Shown here: positions 8,139 to 16,529 of the stretch, in pieces
Numbering within the stretch: position 1 is the stretch's first letter
Layout of the letters: each line of letters starts with the position of its first letter
Program-made: the position numbers and the translations under genes
Assembly (NCBI GenBank): GCA_002839805.1
Contig: PGYT01000027.1
Location: 1 to 35,972, forward strand
DNA from: Ignavibacteriae bacterium HGW-Ignavibacteriae-2
Lineage (GTDB): Bacteria; Bacteroidota; Ignavibacteria; Ignavibacteriales; Melioribacteraceae
Direction of reading: 5' to 3'
Length of the DNA: 35,972 nt
The notes under the pieces: generated by a model
Databases searched by the model: none
What the model was told of the DNA's origin: nothing
Seen by the model: the letters and a program-made list of their open reading frames with translations, nothing else

Positions 8139-8951
8139 TTATTTTATTATATAATCTTCTCTTCCCCATTCTTTTAATTTTTGCGTGATAAAATCAATAA
8201 CTAGCTGGTGCTCTTCATTACCTCTTCCATCAACTTTAAAGGGTTTACCAAAAGCGAAGTGTACTGTTTTAGATATATCGATTTTTCCAATTTCTTTAAT
8301 CATCTTTCCATTGTCCCAAGCATCGGTAAGCAAGGCCATAGGAATAATACTAACATCATTCTGTTTTGCAAGTTTAACACCCAAAGTGTTAAAATTTTTC
8401 GTATCGAAATATTTACTTCTGGTTTTCTGTGGAAATAATACCACCGAATTTCCGCTATTAATTCTTTCCGCCCCTTCTTCCATAACCAACTTTAAATCTT
8501 CACGCGGATTTTTTCTTCCGACAATAATTGGGTTTCGTTCCGAGTTAATAGGACCAAATACCGGATAATCTGTTAGTTCTTGCTTAGTTACAAAAACAAT
8601 GTTTTTTACCGGGTGAATTATCCCTGGTAATGCCAATGTTTCCAGAGTACTCATATGATTGGAAATGATAATTACAGGCTTATCTGTAGCAGACAGGTTG
8701 TTCATTCCTTCAATCGATATTTTCATTCCACTTCTTTCAAATCCATGCAGCAAATCGAGAGATGAATAAACCCATTTAAAATCGTCGTAAATGCCCTTTC
8801 TAGCCCATCTATTTGCATAAAGGACAACTTTTAGAACACGTGCATAAAAGCTTAAAGAAGTGCCAAAAATATTTTTTGAGTGCAGTCCGGCCGGTGTTGT
8901 ATAATTGTCTTTCGCTGCTAATATTTCGTAGTATTTTTTAGGCTCAATCAT
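8139..8951 (-). CDS. 1-acyl-sn-glycerol-3-phosphate acyltransferase-like (PlsC family)
   Basis: 270-residue glycerolipid acyltransferase of the LPLAT/PlsC superfamily, which moves acyl chains onto lysophospholipids at the inner membrane. The acyl-transfer motif is SNHMSTLE at residues 97-104, that is HX4E rather than the usual HX4D. The substrate-phosphate motif reads FPQKTRS (173-179) in place of FPEGTRS. Both changes are conservative at the key positions (His99 and the Pro-x-x-Thr-Arg core remain). No long transmembrane segment is evident. The gene is transcribed towards the pseudogene and lies just behind the tRNA operon terminator. It may be the main plsC of the genome or a side-branch acyltransferase; substrate unknown. 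Confidence 0.82.
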   Translation of the reverse strand: MIEPKKYYEILAAKDNYTTPAGLHSKNIFGTSLSFYARVLKVVLYANRWARKGIYDDFKWVYSSLDLLHGFERSGMKISIEGMNNLSATDKPVIIISNHMSTLETLALPGIIHPVKNIVFVTKQELTDYPVFGPINSERNPIIVGRKNPREDLKLVMEEGAERINSGNSVVLFPQKTRSKYFDTKNFNTLGVKLAKQNDVSIIPMALLTDAWDNGKMIKEIGKIDISKTVHFAFGKPFKVDGRGNEEHQLVIDFITQKLKEWGREDYIIK

Positions 8952-8985
8952 CTATAAATAATATTATATGTAGGCTCAATTTAAA

Positions 8986-9018
8986 ATGAAAAAGCCTCAA
9001 AGTAAAACTCTGAGGCTT
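8986..9018 (-). terminator. Terminator of the tRNA operon
   Basis: Hairpin of AAGCCTCA (8992-8999) with TGAGGCTT (9011-9018), followed in minus-strand direction by a T run. It lies ten bases after the 3' end of tRNA-Glu and ahead of the acyltransferase gene. Confidence 0.75.
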
Positions 9019-9027
9019 ATTTTTTTG

Positions 9028-9101
9028 TGACCCCAACGGGGATCGAACCCGTACTCTCCACCTTGAAAGGGTGATGTGTTAACCAATTACACCATAGGGC
9101 C
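9028..9101 (-). tRNA. tRNA-Glu (anticodon TTC)
   Basis: 74 bases. Acceptor stem GGCCCTA pairs with TGGGGTC using two G-U pairs. The anticodon arm TCACC-CTTTCAA-GGTGG presents TTC, and the T arm contains GGTTCGATCC. CCA is not encoded. Last gene of the four-tRNA operon. Confidence 0.95.
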
Positions 9102-9118
9102 AAAACTTAATTGTTTTG

Positions 9119-9193
9119 GGTGAGTAATGGGACTTGAACCCATGACCTTCTGGGCCACAACCAGACGCTCTAACCAACTGAGCTATACCCACC
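9119..9193 (-). tRNA. tRNA-His (anticodon GTG)
   Basis: 75 bases. Anticodon arm TCTGG-TTGTGGC-CCAGA presents GTG. The histidine-specific extra G at position -1 faces discriminator C73, which supports the identity. The T arm has GGTTCAAGTCC. CCA is not encoded. Confidence 0.95.
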
Positions 9194-9244
9194 ATTTACA
9201 AATTCCAAAACTTATTTCGTCTTTCCATTCGGAATTTTGCCGAG

Positions 9245-9318
9245 TACGCCAGAGTGGACTCGAACCACTAACCTACAGCTTAGAAGGCTGTTGCTCTATC
9301 CGATTGAGCTACTGGCGC
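9245..9318 (-). tRNA. tRNA-Arg (anticodon TCT)
   Basis: 74 bases. Acceptor stem GCGCCAG pairs with CTGGCGT. The anticodon arm ACAGC-CTTCTAA-GCTGT presents TCT for AGA/AGG codons, which are common in this AT-rich sequence. CCA is not encoded. Confidence 0.95.
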
Positions 9319-9372
9319 GTGTAGCTTTCATCAAATTAAGAACGCTCAAGCCGTAAATCAAACGGCTAAATG

Positions 9373-9447
9373 TCGGGGCGGCAGGATTCGAACCTGCGAC
9401 CTCCTGCTCCCAAAGCAGGCGCGCTGACCGGACTACGCTACGCCCCG
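9373..9447 (-). tRNA. tRNA-Pro (anticodon TGG)
   Basis: 75 bases. Acceptor CGGGGCG pairs with CGCCCCG, and the anticodon loop TTTGGGA presents TGG. First tRNA of the operon, about 150 bases downstream of the predicted transcription start. CCA is not encoded. Confidence 0.95.
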
Positions 9448-9599
9448 AGAAATAATTTCATATAATCTTTATATGAATATGCGAGCATCTCGATGGGATC
9501 GGGGACGAACTTATCGACTAAACAGCCGATTTTCAGAACAATGCCCGGTTCATTTACCCAATATCGTCATCAATAATTTAAGAACGCATTTGAATATGG
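9448..9599 (-). other. Leader of the tRNA operon with a GC-rich structured block
   Basis: Between the promoter and tRNA-Pro lies about 150 bases of predicted transcript. The part from about 9478 to 9566 is clearly richer in G and C than the AT-rich flanks. On the minus strand it contains a seven-pair hairpin (ATCGGCT at 9524-9530, loop GTTT, AGTCGAT at 9513-9519) and a weaker GAAC/GTTC pairing. One minus-strand frame is stop-free for 42 codons (9441-9566) but has no start codon in a usable place. It does not fold as a canonical tRNA and I recognise no Rfam family in it. Confidence 0.45.
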
Positions 9600-9605
9600 C
9601 TTGCT

Positions 9606-9634
9606 AAAATATAGTTTAAAACAAACAATGTCAA
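9606..9634 (-). promoter_or_regulatory. sigma-70-type promoter of the tRNA operon
   Basis: Perfect TTGACA (9629-9634), a 17-base spacer and TATTTT (9606-9611) on the minus strand, placing the start of transcription near base 9599. No other promoter-like element is seen between it and the four tRNA genes. Confidence 0.7.
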
Positions 9635-9672
9635 TTTTTTACGAAGTATTTTTGCAATATTTATTATAACTT

Positions 9673-10926
9673 ATGCCGAATAATTTAATCTGGTTGGCGA
9701 ATTTCATGTCTTTACCTTTTTTTATTTCATTTAGATACATTCAATCCAAAAAACACTCACAATTAATCTCTTTGATTTCTTTGATTACAATTTTAGGCAT
9801 TTCTTTAGGTGTTGCTGTATTAATTCTTTCTATAACAATTTTGGATGGATTTGAAAAAGCCGTTGAAAATAAAATCGTTGGATTTAATGAACATATTGTA
9901 ATTTCAGGATATAGCAACAGAAATTTACCCGATGACAAAATGATTAGGGATGATATTGCCGCAAAGGTGAATCCGTTTTTAAACAACATTTCCCCTTTCA
10001 TATCAAAAAATGTAATAATTAAAAGCAAAAGCCAGGCAGACGGAGTATTTCTCTTTGGAGTCGAAGAAAATACAATATTGGATATTCCTAAATATATAAA
10101 AAGTGGCCTATTTGAATTCGAAAGTAAAGTTTCACCCGGTCTAGTAATTGGACAAAAATTGGCGAATAGATTAAAAATTGTTACCGGGGATAAAATTACT
10201 ATCATGGCTCTAAGAAATGATGAACCACCTTCGTTTAAGAATCCGCCAAGTCTAAAACAATTTGTAGTTACTGGTATTTATGAAAGCGGAATGGCTGAAT
10301 ATGACGATTTAAGGATTTTCACTTCTATATCCATAGCTAAAAAACTATTTTCAATGCCTAAGTCGATAACAGGCTACAATATAAAATTAAATAATATATC
10401 CAAAATCGATTCGCTTGAGCAACGCCTGCAAGAATATTTAAGTTACCCATTTTATGTTCAATCCATTTACAGGAAACATCAAAATATTTTCACATGGCTG
10501 GAGCTTCAAAAAAAACCGATACCCATTATTCTCGCAATGGTTATTTTAGTTGCGGCTTTCAATATGATTGGCACATTGCTTATGATTGTACTCGAACGCA
10601 CTTCGGATGTTGGTCTGTTAAAATCACTCGGTATGAAAAAAAGAGACGTATTGAAGGTATTTCTTTACCAGGGGACCTTTCTTTCGATAATCGGCGTAAC
10701 AGGCGGAAATTTAATTGCGCTAATACTGACCTTTCTACAGCTTAATTTTAATATTATATCATTGCCAAGTTCCGTCTATTTTCTTTCGAGTGTTCCAATT
10801 TCCGTTAACTTATATGTTTACCTAATAGTATCTATTTCTGCGCTTTTTGTCTGTTTTTTAACAACAATTATACCCGGTTATATTGCATCAAAACTAAATA
10901 TTATTACAGCAATCAGGTTTAACTGA
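9673..10926 (+). CDS. Lipoprotein-releasing ABC transporter permease (LolC/LolE family)
   Basis: Inner-membrane permease of the Lol-type system that extracts lipoproteins from the inner membrane for transfer to the outer membrane. 417 residues with the MacB/FtsX layout: one N-terminal membrane helix (about 35-58, rich in Ile/Leu/Gly), a periplasmic core domain, then three C-terminal helices (about 285-310, 330-360, 380-408). The cytoplasmic coupling segment SDVGLLKSLGMKKRDVLKVF is the family hallmark. The ATG at 9673 has no clear Shine-Dalgarno box; an ATG at 9706 (MSLPFFISFRYIQ) gives the more typical LolC/E N-terminus and may be the real start. The stop codon overlaps the ATG of the next permease gene by one base. 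Confidence 0.85.
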   Translation: MPNNLIWLANFMSLPFFISFRYIQSKKHSQLISLISLITILGISLGVAVLILSITILDGFEKAVENKIVGFNEHIVISGYSNRNLPDDKMIRDDIAAKVNPFLNNISPFISKNVIIKSKSQADGVFLFGVEENTILDIPKYIKSGLFEFESKVSPGLVIGQKLANRLKIVTGDKITIMALRNDEPPSFKNPPSLKQFVVTGIYESGMAEYDDLRIFTSISIAKKLFSMPKSITGYNIKLNNISKIDSLEQRLQEYLSYPFYVQSIYRKHQNIFTWLELQKKPIPIILAMVILVAAFNMIGTLLMIVLERTSDVGLLKSLGMKKRDVLKVFLYQGTFLSIIGVTGGNLIALILTFLQLNFNIISLPSSVYFLSSVPISVNLYVYLIVSISALFVCFLTTIIPGYIASKLNIITAIRFN

Positions 10927-12164
10927 TGTTCGAATTATTTATTTCAAAAAGGTATTTGCACTCTAAGCACAAGATAAATTTTATCTCGATCATCTCAATT
11001 ATTTCAACTATTGGCATAACGATTGGGGTTGCAGCATTGATAATTGTAATGTCGGTTTTTAATGGTTTTGGCTCATTGGTAAAATCAATTCTTATTAATT
11101 TTGATCCCCATGTAACTATTCATAGTGTAAATTCTTTGGACGAAAATCAAAGATCCGATATTACAGAATGGCTTAAAAATAACAACAATACCGAAACATT
11201 TTACGCTTTTGCCGAGGGTAAAGTGGTTTTGCAAAACGGACGAAACTATCAGGTTGTTACTCTTAAAGGAATTACTGAACAGGATTCGTCAAGAAAATGG
11301 GGAATAAAATCCTCCCTGCTTCAAGGTGATATAAATTTAGACTCCAAAAGTATAAATGAAGCTTCAAAAATTCTTTTGAGTCAAAGAATGGCGATGCGAC
11401 TTTCCTGTTCGGTTGGCGATTCGATTACTGTCAGTTCATTTGATAATCTGCAACGACTTGCAATAGATTTTACTGCTATACCACAAACAAGGATTTTTGA
11501 AGTTGCCGGCGTGTTTTCAACTGACAATCCCGATTACGATATTCAATATGTTTATTGCCCTCTTTTTGCCGCGCAGAATATTCTGGAGATGAACACAAAT
11601 ATCAGCGGTTACGAAATTAGATTGTTCCATATAGATGATTCCGATAATTTAAAAGAGGAAATTACTGCACATTTTAAAACATCGAATATTGATGTCAGTA
11701 CCTGGTACGATCTTCATAAAGATCTATATAATGTAATGCTAATAGAGAGATGGTCAGCTTTTCTGTTATTATCATTAATAATTTCTGTCGCAACATTTAA
11801 CATACTGGGCTCTCTAACTATGTCTGTAATCGAAAAACGAAGGGATATCGGAATATTGCGTTCAATGGGAGTTAAAGTAAATTCAATTATAAAGATTTTT
11901 ATGTTTGAAGGAATATTAATAGGGGTAATAGGAACTGCTTTAGGATTAATAATAGGCGTTTTTGTGTGTTATTTGCAAATCGAATTTAAATTTTACGCCC
12001 TTGACCCGGGCAAATATATAATTGACGCGATGCCGGTGGATTTACAACTGGCAGATATTTTAAGCGTTGCTTTTGCTTCACTCTTTTTAACGTTTATTGC
12101 TTCACTTTATCCCGCAAAAAGAGCCGCAAAAGTGAATTTAATTGATTCAATAAAATATGAATAA
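10926..12164 (+). CDS. Lipoprotein-releasing ABC transporter permease, second subunit (LolC/LolE family)
   Basis: 412 residues, same architecture as the preceding permease and probably its heterodimer partner: N-terminal FELFISKRYLHSKHKINFIS leading to one membrane helix, a periplasmic core, and three C-terminal helices ending at a basic cytoplasmic tail. The coupling segment is RRDIGILRSMGVKVNSIIKI. The two permeases are clearly divergent in sequence, so they are separate LolC-like and LolE-like subunits rather than a recent duplication; I cannot assign which is which. TGATG overlap with the upstream gene and 16 bases to lolD show a three-gene operon. Confidence 0.86.
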   Translation: MFELFISKRYLHSKHKINFISIISIISTIGITIGVAALIIVMSVFNGFGSLVKSILINFDPHVTIHSVNSLDENQRSDITEWLKNNNNTETFYAFAEGKVVLQNGRNYQVVTLKGITEQDSSRKWGIKSSLLQGDINLDSKSINEASKILLSQRMAMRLSCSVGDSITVSSFDNLQRLAIDFTAIPQTRIFEVAGVFSTDNPDYDIQYVYCPLFAAQNILEMNTNISGYEIRLFHIDDSDNLKEEITAHFKTSNIDVSTWYDLHKDLYNVMLIERWSAFLLLSLIISVATFNILGSLTMSVIEKRRDIGILRSMGVKVNSIIKIFMFEGILIGVIGTALGLIIGVFVCYLQIEFKFYALDPGKYIIDAMPVDLQLADILSVAFASLFLTFIASLYPAKRAAKVNLIDSIKYE

Positions 12165-12180
12165 AACTGATAGATAAATT

Positions 12181-12855
12181 ATGTCAATAATTTTAAGTTG
12201 TAACAATATTGAACGCAGATTTCTAAAAGGCAAAAACGAAAGTCTGCAAATATTAAAAGGCGTTTCCCTTGAAATTGAAACCAATAAAATTACTGTAATA
12301 GTTGGCGCTTCGGGTGCAGGCAAAAGTACGCTGCTGCATATTTTAGGAGGACTGGATAAACCAACTGCCGGAACGGTCTTATTAAACAGTAAAGAATTAT
12401 ATAAATTGGATGATTTTAGCCTCGCGGATATTTTGAATAAAGACATTGGATTCGTATTCCAATTTCACCATTTATTACCCGAGTTTAGTGCTCTTGAAAA
12501 TATAAATATTCCTCAAATGATCGCAGGGAAAAAGATTAAAGAGGCATCTGAACGGAGCCGTGAATTACTTGAAATTGTGGGTCTATCCGAGAGGTCCGAT
12601 CACAAGCCTTCTGAATTATCTGGAGGTGAACAACAACGTGTTGCAGTTGCCCGCGCATTAGCGAACAATCCAAAAATTATTTTGGCCGATGAACCCACAG
12701 GTAATCTGGATACAGCCAACAGCACTGTAATTCATGAACTTTTTATTAAGCTTAAAAATGAATATAATCAGACATTATTGGTTGTAACCCATAATCCCGA
12801 ACTTGTAAAAATTGCAGACCGTGTTATAGAAATGAAAGACGGTCTGCTCGTATAA
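12181..12855 (+). CDS. lolD: Lipoprotein-releasing ABC transporter ATP-binding protein LolD
   Basis: 224-residue ABC ATPase that powers the Lol permease pair encoded just upstream. All nucleotide-binding motifs are intact: Walker [10 protein letters not shown] (42-50), Q-loop Gln94, signature LSGGEQQR (146-153), Walker B IILADE (166-171) and the switch His204. The length and the LTP-GNLD D-loop pattern are those of the MacB/LolD subfamily. MacB-type exporters have similar ATPases, but the two LolC/E-like permeases with lipoprotein-release topology favour Lol. The gene ends 14 bases before the convergent aminopeptidase gene with no evident terminator between them. Confidence 0.92.
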   Translation: MSIILSCNNIERRFLKGKNESLQILKGVSLEIETNKITVIVGASGAGKSTLLHILGGLDKPTAGTVLLNSKELYKLDDFSLADILNKDIGFVFQFHHLLPEFSALENINIPQMIAGKKIKEASERSRELLEIVGLSERSDHKPSELSGGEQQRVAVARALANNPKIILADEPTGNLDTANSTVIHELFIKLKNEYNQTLLVVTHNPELVKIADRVIEMKDGLLV

Positions 12856-12869
12856 TACCAGATTATGTT

Positions 12870-14366
12870 TTATAAATTATTAAGATAATCATACATCAAT
12901 CTTACGCCATAACCTGTTTCATATTTTTCAGTATAATTGGTGAATTTATGTTTTAACGCAGGTCCGGCCAGATCAATATGGGCATAAGGAATTTTTTCAT
13001 CCACAAAAAACTCAAGGAATTTACCGGCTGTAATTGCCCCGCCCCACCTTGGGCCCAAATTACTGATATCAGCAATTTCACTTTCAATTAATTTTTTATA
13101 ATCGTCTGAAAATGGCATGCGCCAAATTGGTTCGTTAACAAATTTTCCTGAGCTTAAAATAGATTCAGCTATTTCATCATCCTTTGTAAACAATCCCGCT
13201 GTAAATTCACCCAAAGCTACTACTACAGCTCCCGTTAGTGTCGCAAAGTCAATTATTTGATCGGGTTTGAGTTTACTGGCATAGTGCAGAGCATCCGCTA
13301 AAACAATTCTACCTTCCGCATCGGTGTCTTTTACTTCAATTGTTTTACCTGAATAACTTGTTATAATATCTCCAGGTTTATAGCTTCCGCCAGAAACCAT
13401 ATTTTCAACGGCCGGTATCACCCCAATCAGTTCTACAGGAAGTTTGTTTTTTGCGGCTGCCAAAATTGTTCCTATTACAGTTGCCGCTCCGGCCATATCT
13501 GCTTTCATTTCAAGCATACCGGAGGTTGGTTTTAGTGATAGACCACCGGAATCATATGTAACCCCTTTACCCACTAATGCAATTTTCATTTTGGCTTTTT
13601 GTTTGGGAATGTACCTTAAAACCAATAGAAACGGCTGATTGTCACTGGCGCTGCCAACCGAAAGTATAGCCCCCATTTTTTCTTTCTTCAATTGAACTTT
13701 ATTATATGAGGTAACTTTAATCCCAAATTTTGTTAATTCTTTTTTTGAACGATTAATAAGTTCAACAGGCGTTAAACTGTTAGCCGGCTCATTCACCAAA
13801 TCTCTCGCAAAATATACTGATTCAATCAAACTTCTGGTTTGTTCAATCACAGATTTTATTTTAATATTCTCACCTGTGTTGATATTTACGGATAGAACAA
13901 TTTTTTTGTTCTTCTCCGTTTTATATTTATCGAACGAATAATTGCCTAATAATATTCCCTCTATTACTGACTGAAAATATTTTTCATTGCTTGGGAATAT
14001 TTTTTCCACCGAAGTATGCAGAGGCAGATTAATTTGTAAATTTTCAATTTTCATTTTGTGCATTCTAGGAATTAATCCTGCGAGATAATTTCTAAAAGTA
14101 TCCGATGAGTTTTTTTGGGAGTCGAGTTTTTTTATAATCACAATATCGGGTGCGGCGGATGTATTTTTCAGCTCCAGTTCCTCACACTTTTTATCCTCGA
14201 AATTACGAAGATCAAGCTGTCCTATCTTCAGATTATTTCTGGAAATTAATTCGTTAGTTTCCTTAAGCAAGTTTTTTGAATCGAAAATAAATTCGATAAG
14301 TGTTGAATTTTTTTTTGATATAATATTCTTAGAAGTAGATTCTATCTTAATTTTAGAGTAAATCAT
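12870..14366 (-). CDS. pepA: Leucyl aminopeptidase (cytosol aminopeptidase, M17)
   Basis: Di-zinc aminopeptidase that removes N-terminal residues from peptides in the cytoplasm. 498 residues, normal for M17. The metal and catalytic residues are all recognisable: Lys267 and Asp272 in VGKGVTYDSGG, Lys279, Asp290 in MKADMAGAA, and Asp349, Glu351 and Arg353 in the signature DTDAEGRIVLADAL. The N-terminal 150 residues are the less conserved macro-like domain. GAGG lies seven bases before the ATG. It follows the DHH phosphoesterase gene by 20 bases and is probably co-transcribed with it. Some PepA proteins double as DNA-binding regulators; nothing here speaks for or against that. Confidence 0.92.
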   Translation of the reverse strand: MIYSKIKIESTSKNIISKKNSTLIEFIFDSKNLLKETNELISRNNLKIGQLDLRNFEDKKCEELELKNTSAAPDIVIIKKLDSQKNSSDTFRNYLAGLIPRMHKMKIENLQINLPLHTSVEKIFPSNEKYFQSVIEGILLGNYSFDKYKTEKNKKIVLSVNINTGENIKIKSVIEQTRSLIESVYFARDLVNEPANSLTPVELINRSKKELTKFGIKVTSYNKVQLKKEKMGAILSVGSASDNQPFLLVLRYIPKQKAKMKIALVGKGVTYDSGGLSLKPTSGMLEMKADMAGAATVIGTILAAAKNKLPVELIGVIPAVENMVSGGSYKPGDIITSYSGKTIEVKDTDAEGRIVLADALHYASKLKPDQIIDFATLTGAVVVALGEFTAGLFTKDDEIAESILSSGKFVNEPIWRMPFSDDYKKLIESEIADISNLGPRWGGAITAGKFLEFFVDEKIPYAHIDLAGPALKHKFTNYTEKYETGYGVRLMYDYLNNL

Positions 14367-14386
14367 TAAATAACCTCAGTATTTGA

Positions 14387-15367
14387 TTATAAATATTTTT
14401 CTGCGGCTTTTATTATTGTATCGTAATAGTCGCCTAATTTGGCATTGCTTATTCTTGTGCCGGCGGCATAAAAATGTCCACCACCGTTAAATTCTTTTGC
14501 CAATTTGTTTATTTGAACATTATCAACGGATCTGAAACTAACTTTGAATCCATTTTCTAATTCATAAAATAGAAGCCCTGCACGCACACCTTTTATCGAC
14601 AATGTATAATTTACAAATCCTTCAATGTCCGCTTCAACTGTACCTGTTTCCGTTAAATCTTTTCTAAGCAATGCCATTGTACAAAGCTGATTTGAATAAT
14701 ATAATTTTATGGAATCCAAGGCTCTTCCCAATAACCGCATCCTGCCAGGGCTCCCCTGATCATGTATCATACTGGCCGCCGTATTTGGGTCTACGCCCGC
14801 GTCTAATAGCTTAGCCGCCTTTATATGAGTTGCAGAAGTAGTTCTTTCGTACCTGAACGAGCCTGTATCTGTCATTATTGCAATGTAAAGTGGAAGAGCA
14901 ATTTGATAATCAATTTTTACAGGGGCACCAGCTTCAATCAACTCAAATATTATTTCACCAGTTGATGCGTAATTGATATCGACAAACATATATTCGCTAA
15001 AATTTTCGGGTTCGTCGTGATGGTCTATACAAATTTTTAGTTTAGTTGATTTTCTGAAACCTTCTTCCAATTCCATTATACGGCTTAGGTGATTGAGATC
15101 CAGTAAAACCAATACATCAAATTTATCAAATATATCAGAATTTTTAACTTTATCGAAATGAGATATAATTCCGGTTGGATCAAGAAATTCAAGATTGTAA
15201 GGAGTCTGGCTGCAGTTGAATATCGCTGCTTCTTTGCCAATTCGTTTTAAATAATGATAAAGAGCAAGTTCCGAACCTATTGCGTCTCCATCCGGATTAA
15301 CATGAGTAGTTATTAAAAAGGAGTTATTATTTTGAATTAAAGCATGTATTTGATCAAAAGAAATCAT
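14387..15367 (-). CDS. nrnA: DHH-family phosphoesterase, NrnA-like (nanoRNase/pAp phosphatase)
   Basis: 326-residue cytoplasmic enzyme of the DHH/DHHA1 type, which degrades short oligoribonucleotides and dephosphorylates 3'-phosphoadenosine 5'-phosphate. The catalytic metal ligands are seen at His22, Asp26 and Asp28 (HVNPDGDAIGS), Asp90, the namesake motif DHH at 115-117, and Asp167 (TDTGSFRYE). The DHHA1 domain carries GGGHFYAAG at 295-303 for substrate binding. GAGG lies just ahead of the ATG. Upstream is the terminator of korAB. Related DHH proteins act on cyclic dinucleotides (GdpP, DhhP), but those contain other domains or differ in size, so NrnA is favoured. Confidence 0.87.
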   Translation of the reverse strand: MISFDQIHALIQNNNSFLITTHVNPDGDAIGSELALYHYLKRIGKEAAIFNCSQTPYNLEFLDPTGIISHFDKVKNSDIFDKFDVLVLLDLNHLSRIMELEEGFRKSTKLKICIDHHDEPENFSEYMFVDINYASTGEIIFELIEAGAPVKIDYQIALPLYIAIMTDTGSFRYERTTSATHIKAAKLLDAGVDPNTAASMIHDQGSPGRMRLLGRALDSIKLYYSNQLCTMALLRKDLTETGTVEADIEGFVNYTLSIKGVRAGLLFYELENGFKVSFRSVDNVQINKLAKEFNGGGHFYAAGTRISNAKLGDYYDTIIKAAEKYL

Positions 15368-15443
15368 ACAACCTCAAAAACTTTGAAAGAAGAGTTCAAT
15401 TTGCTAAAAAATGGATAAAAATCATAAACTTAGTGGATGAAAC

Positions 15444-15469
15444 AAAAAAGGCGATCTAAAAGACCGCCT
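15444..15469 (-). terminator. Terminator of the korA-korB operon
   Basis: Eight-pair hairpin (15449-15456 with 15462-15469, one G-U pair, five-base loop). In minus-strand direction it is followed directly by a T run. It lies 22 bases after the korB stop codon. Confidence 0.85.
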
Positions 15470-15491
15470 CTTTTTGTAATAAGTTTTGATA

Positions 15492-16529
15492 CTATTTAAC
15501 TTCCCATGTATTTGGAGTGTTCATTAATGTTTCGTAAGTACCTACACCTTTTTTGGCTTTTACCTGATCAATTTGATTGTGATAATCTTGATCATAAGTC
15601 GGTTTATCAAATTGACGGAATACTCCAATAGGAGTAGGATATCCGGGCATATCGGTAAATCGAGCTAATAGGAAAACTCTTGTAGGATTTTCGTCAGTTT
15701 CATCGTGAATCCAAACATCGTCGATTGTATGAACGCCGTCGTTTAAATCAATAATTACAGGGTTTAGACCGTCCAGTTTAATTCCTTTTTCTTTATTAGC
15801 ACCGAACAGCAATGGTTTACCATGTTCCAGCACTAATACGTTATCAGCTTTGGTTTCTTTGTCTGTTAATAATTCGAAAGCGCCGTCATTAAATATCGGG
15901 CAATTCTGATAAACTTCTGTAAAAGCGAGTCCATTATGTTTACTCGCGCGGGTAATCATCTCTTGCATATGTTTAGGATCTCTGTCTAATGAGCGAGCAA
16001 CAAAAGTGGCACCTGAACCCGTAGCAACTTTAATCGCGTTAAAAGGAAAATCCACAGTTCCATATGGCGAAGATTTAGTAACTTTTCCTTTTTCGGATGT
16101 TGGCGAATACTGGCCTTTTGTGAGACCGTAAATTCTATTATTAAAAAGCAGTATTTTTATATTAACATTTTTCCTGCATGCATGTATAAAATGATTACCG
16201 CCTATACTCAAAGAATCTCCATCACCTGTAGCAACCCAAACCTGAAGCTTCGGATTTGCTAATTTAACTCCTGTGGCAACAGCTGCAGCTCTTCCATGAA
16301 TACTATGAATTCCATAAGTATTCATATAGTAAGGAAATCTGCTTGAACACCCTATACCGGATACCCAAACTATATTCTCAATTTTCTCGCCGAAATCGGG
16401 TGAGGTTCGTTGAACCTGAGCCAGTATTGAATAATCGCCGCAACCCGGACACCATTTAACATCAATATCCGATGAGAAATCTTTTGCAGTTAATTTAGCA
16501 ACTGGTACTTCATTTATATTATTCGACAT
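15492..16529 (-). CDS. korB: 2-oxoacid:ferredoxin oxidoreductase, beta subunit (KorB type)
   Basis: Thiamine-diphosphate and Fe-S subunit of a 2-oxoacid:ferredoxin oxidoreductase, probably for 2-oxoglutarate. 345 residues. Cluster ligands Cys27 and Cys30 (WCPGCGDYS), Cys61 (GIGCSSR) and Cys210 (QNCPIF) are all present. The ThDP/Mg site is GDGD (102-105) with Asn-Asn at 130-131 and LTKGQYSPTS after it. Reversible conversion of 2-oxoglutarate to succinyl-CoA with ferredoxin fits an oxidative or reductive TCA cycle in this lineage. The ATG has GGGAGG six bases ahead and overlaps the korA end by 11 bases. Pyruvate or branched-chain acids are possible alternative substrates. Confidence 0.9.
   Translation of the reverse strand: MSNNINEVPVAKLTAKDFSSDIDVKWCPGCGDYSILAQVQRTSPDFGEKIENIVWVSGIGCSSRFPYYMNTYGIHSIHGRAAAVATGVKLANPKLQVWVATGDGDSLSIGGNHFIHACRKNVNIKILLFNNRIYGLTKGQYSPTSEKGKVTKSSPYGTVDFPFNAIKVATGSGATFVARSLDRDPKHMQEMITRASKHNGLAFTEVYQNCPIFNDGAFELLTDKETKADNVLVLEHGKPLLFGANKEKGIKLDGLNPVIIDLNDGVHTIDDVWIHDETDENPTRVFLLARFTDMPGYPTPIGVFRQFDKPTYDQDYHNQIDQVKAKKGVGTYETLMNTPNTWEVK

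Noticed and set aside
9127-9324. Plus-strand 65-codon open frame across the tRNA cluster
   Set aside because: It is the antisense reading of tRNA-His and tRNA-Arg; the tRNAs fold fully, so this is a shadow.
9478-9566. Possible fifth tRNA or a 5S-like RNA in the tRNA leader
   Set aside because: No acceptor, anticodon and T arms can be aligned together, and the 5S-like GATCCCATC match is too short to support an rRNA fragment.
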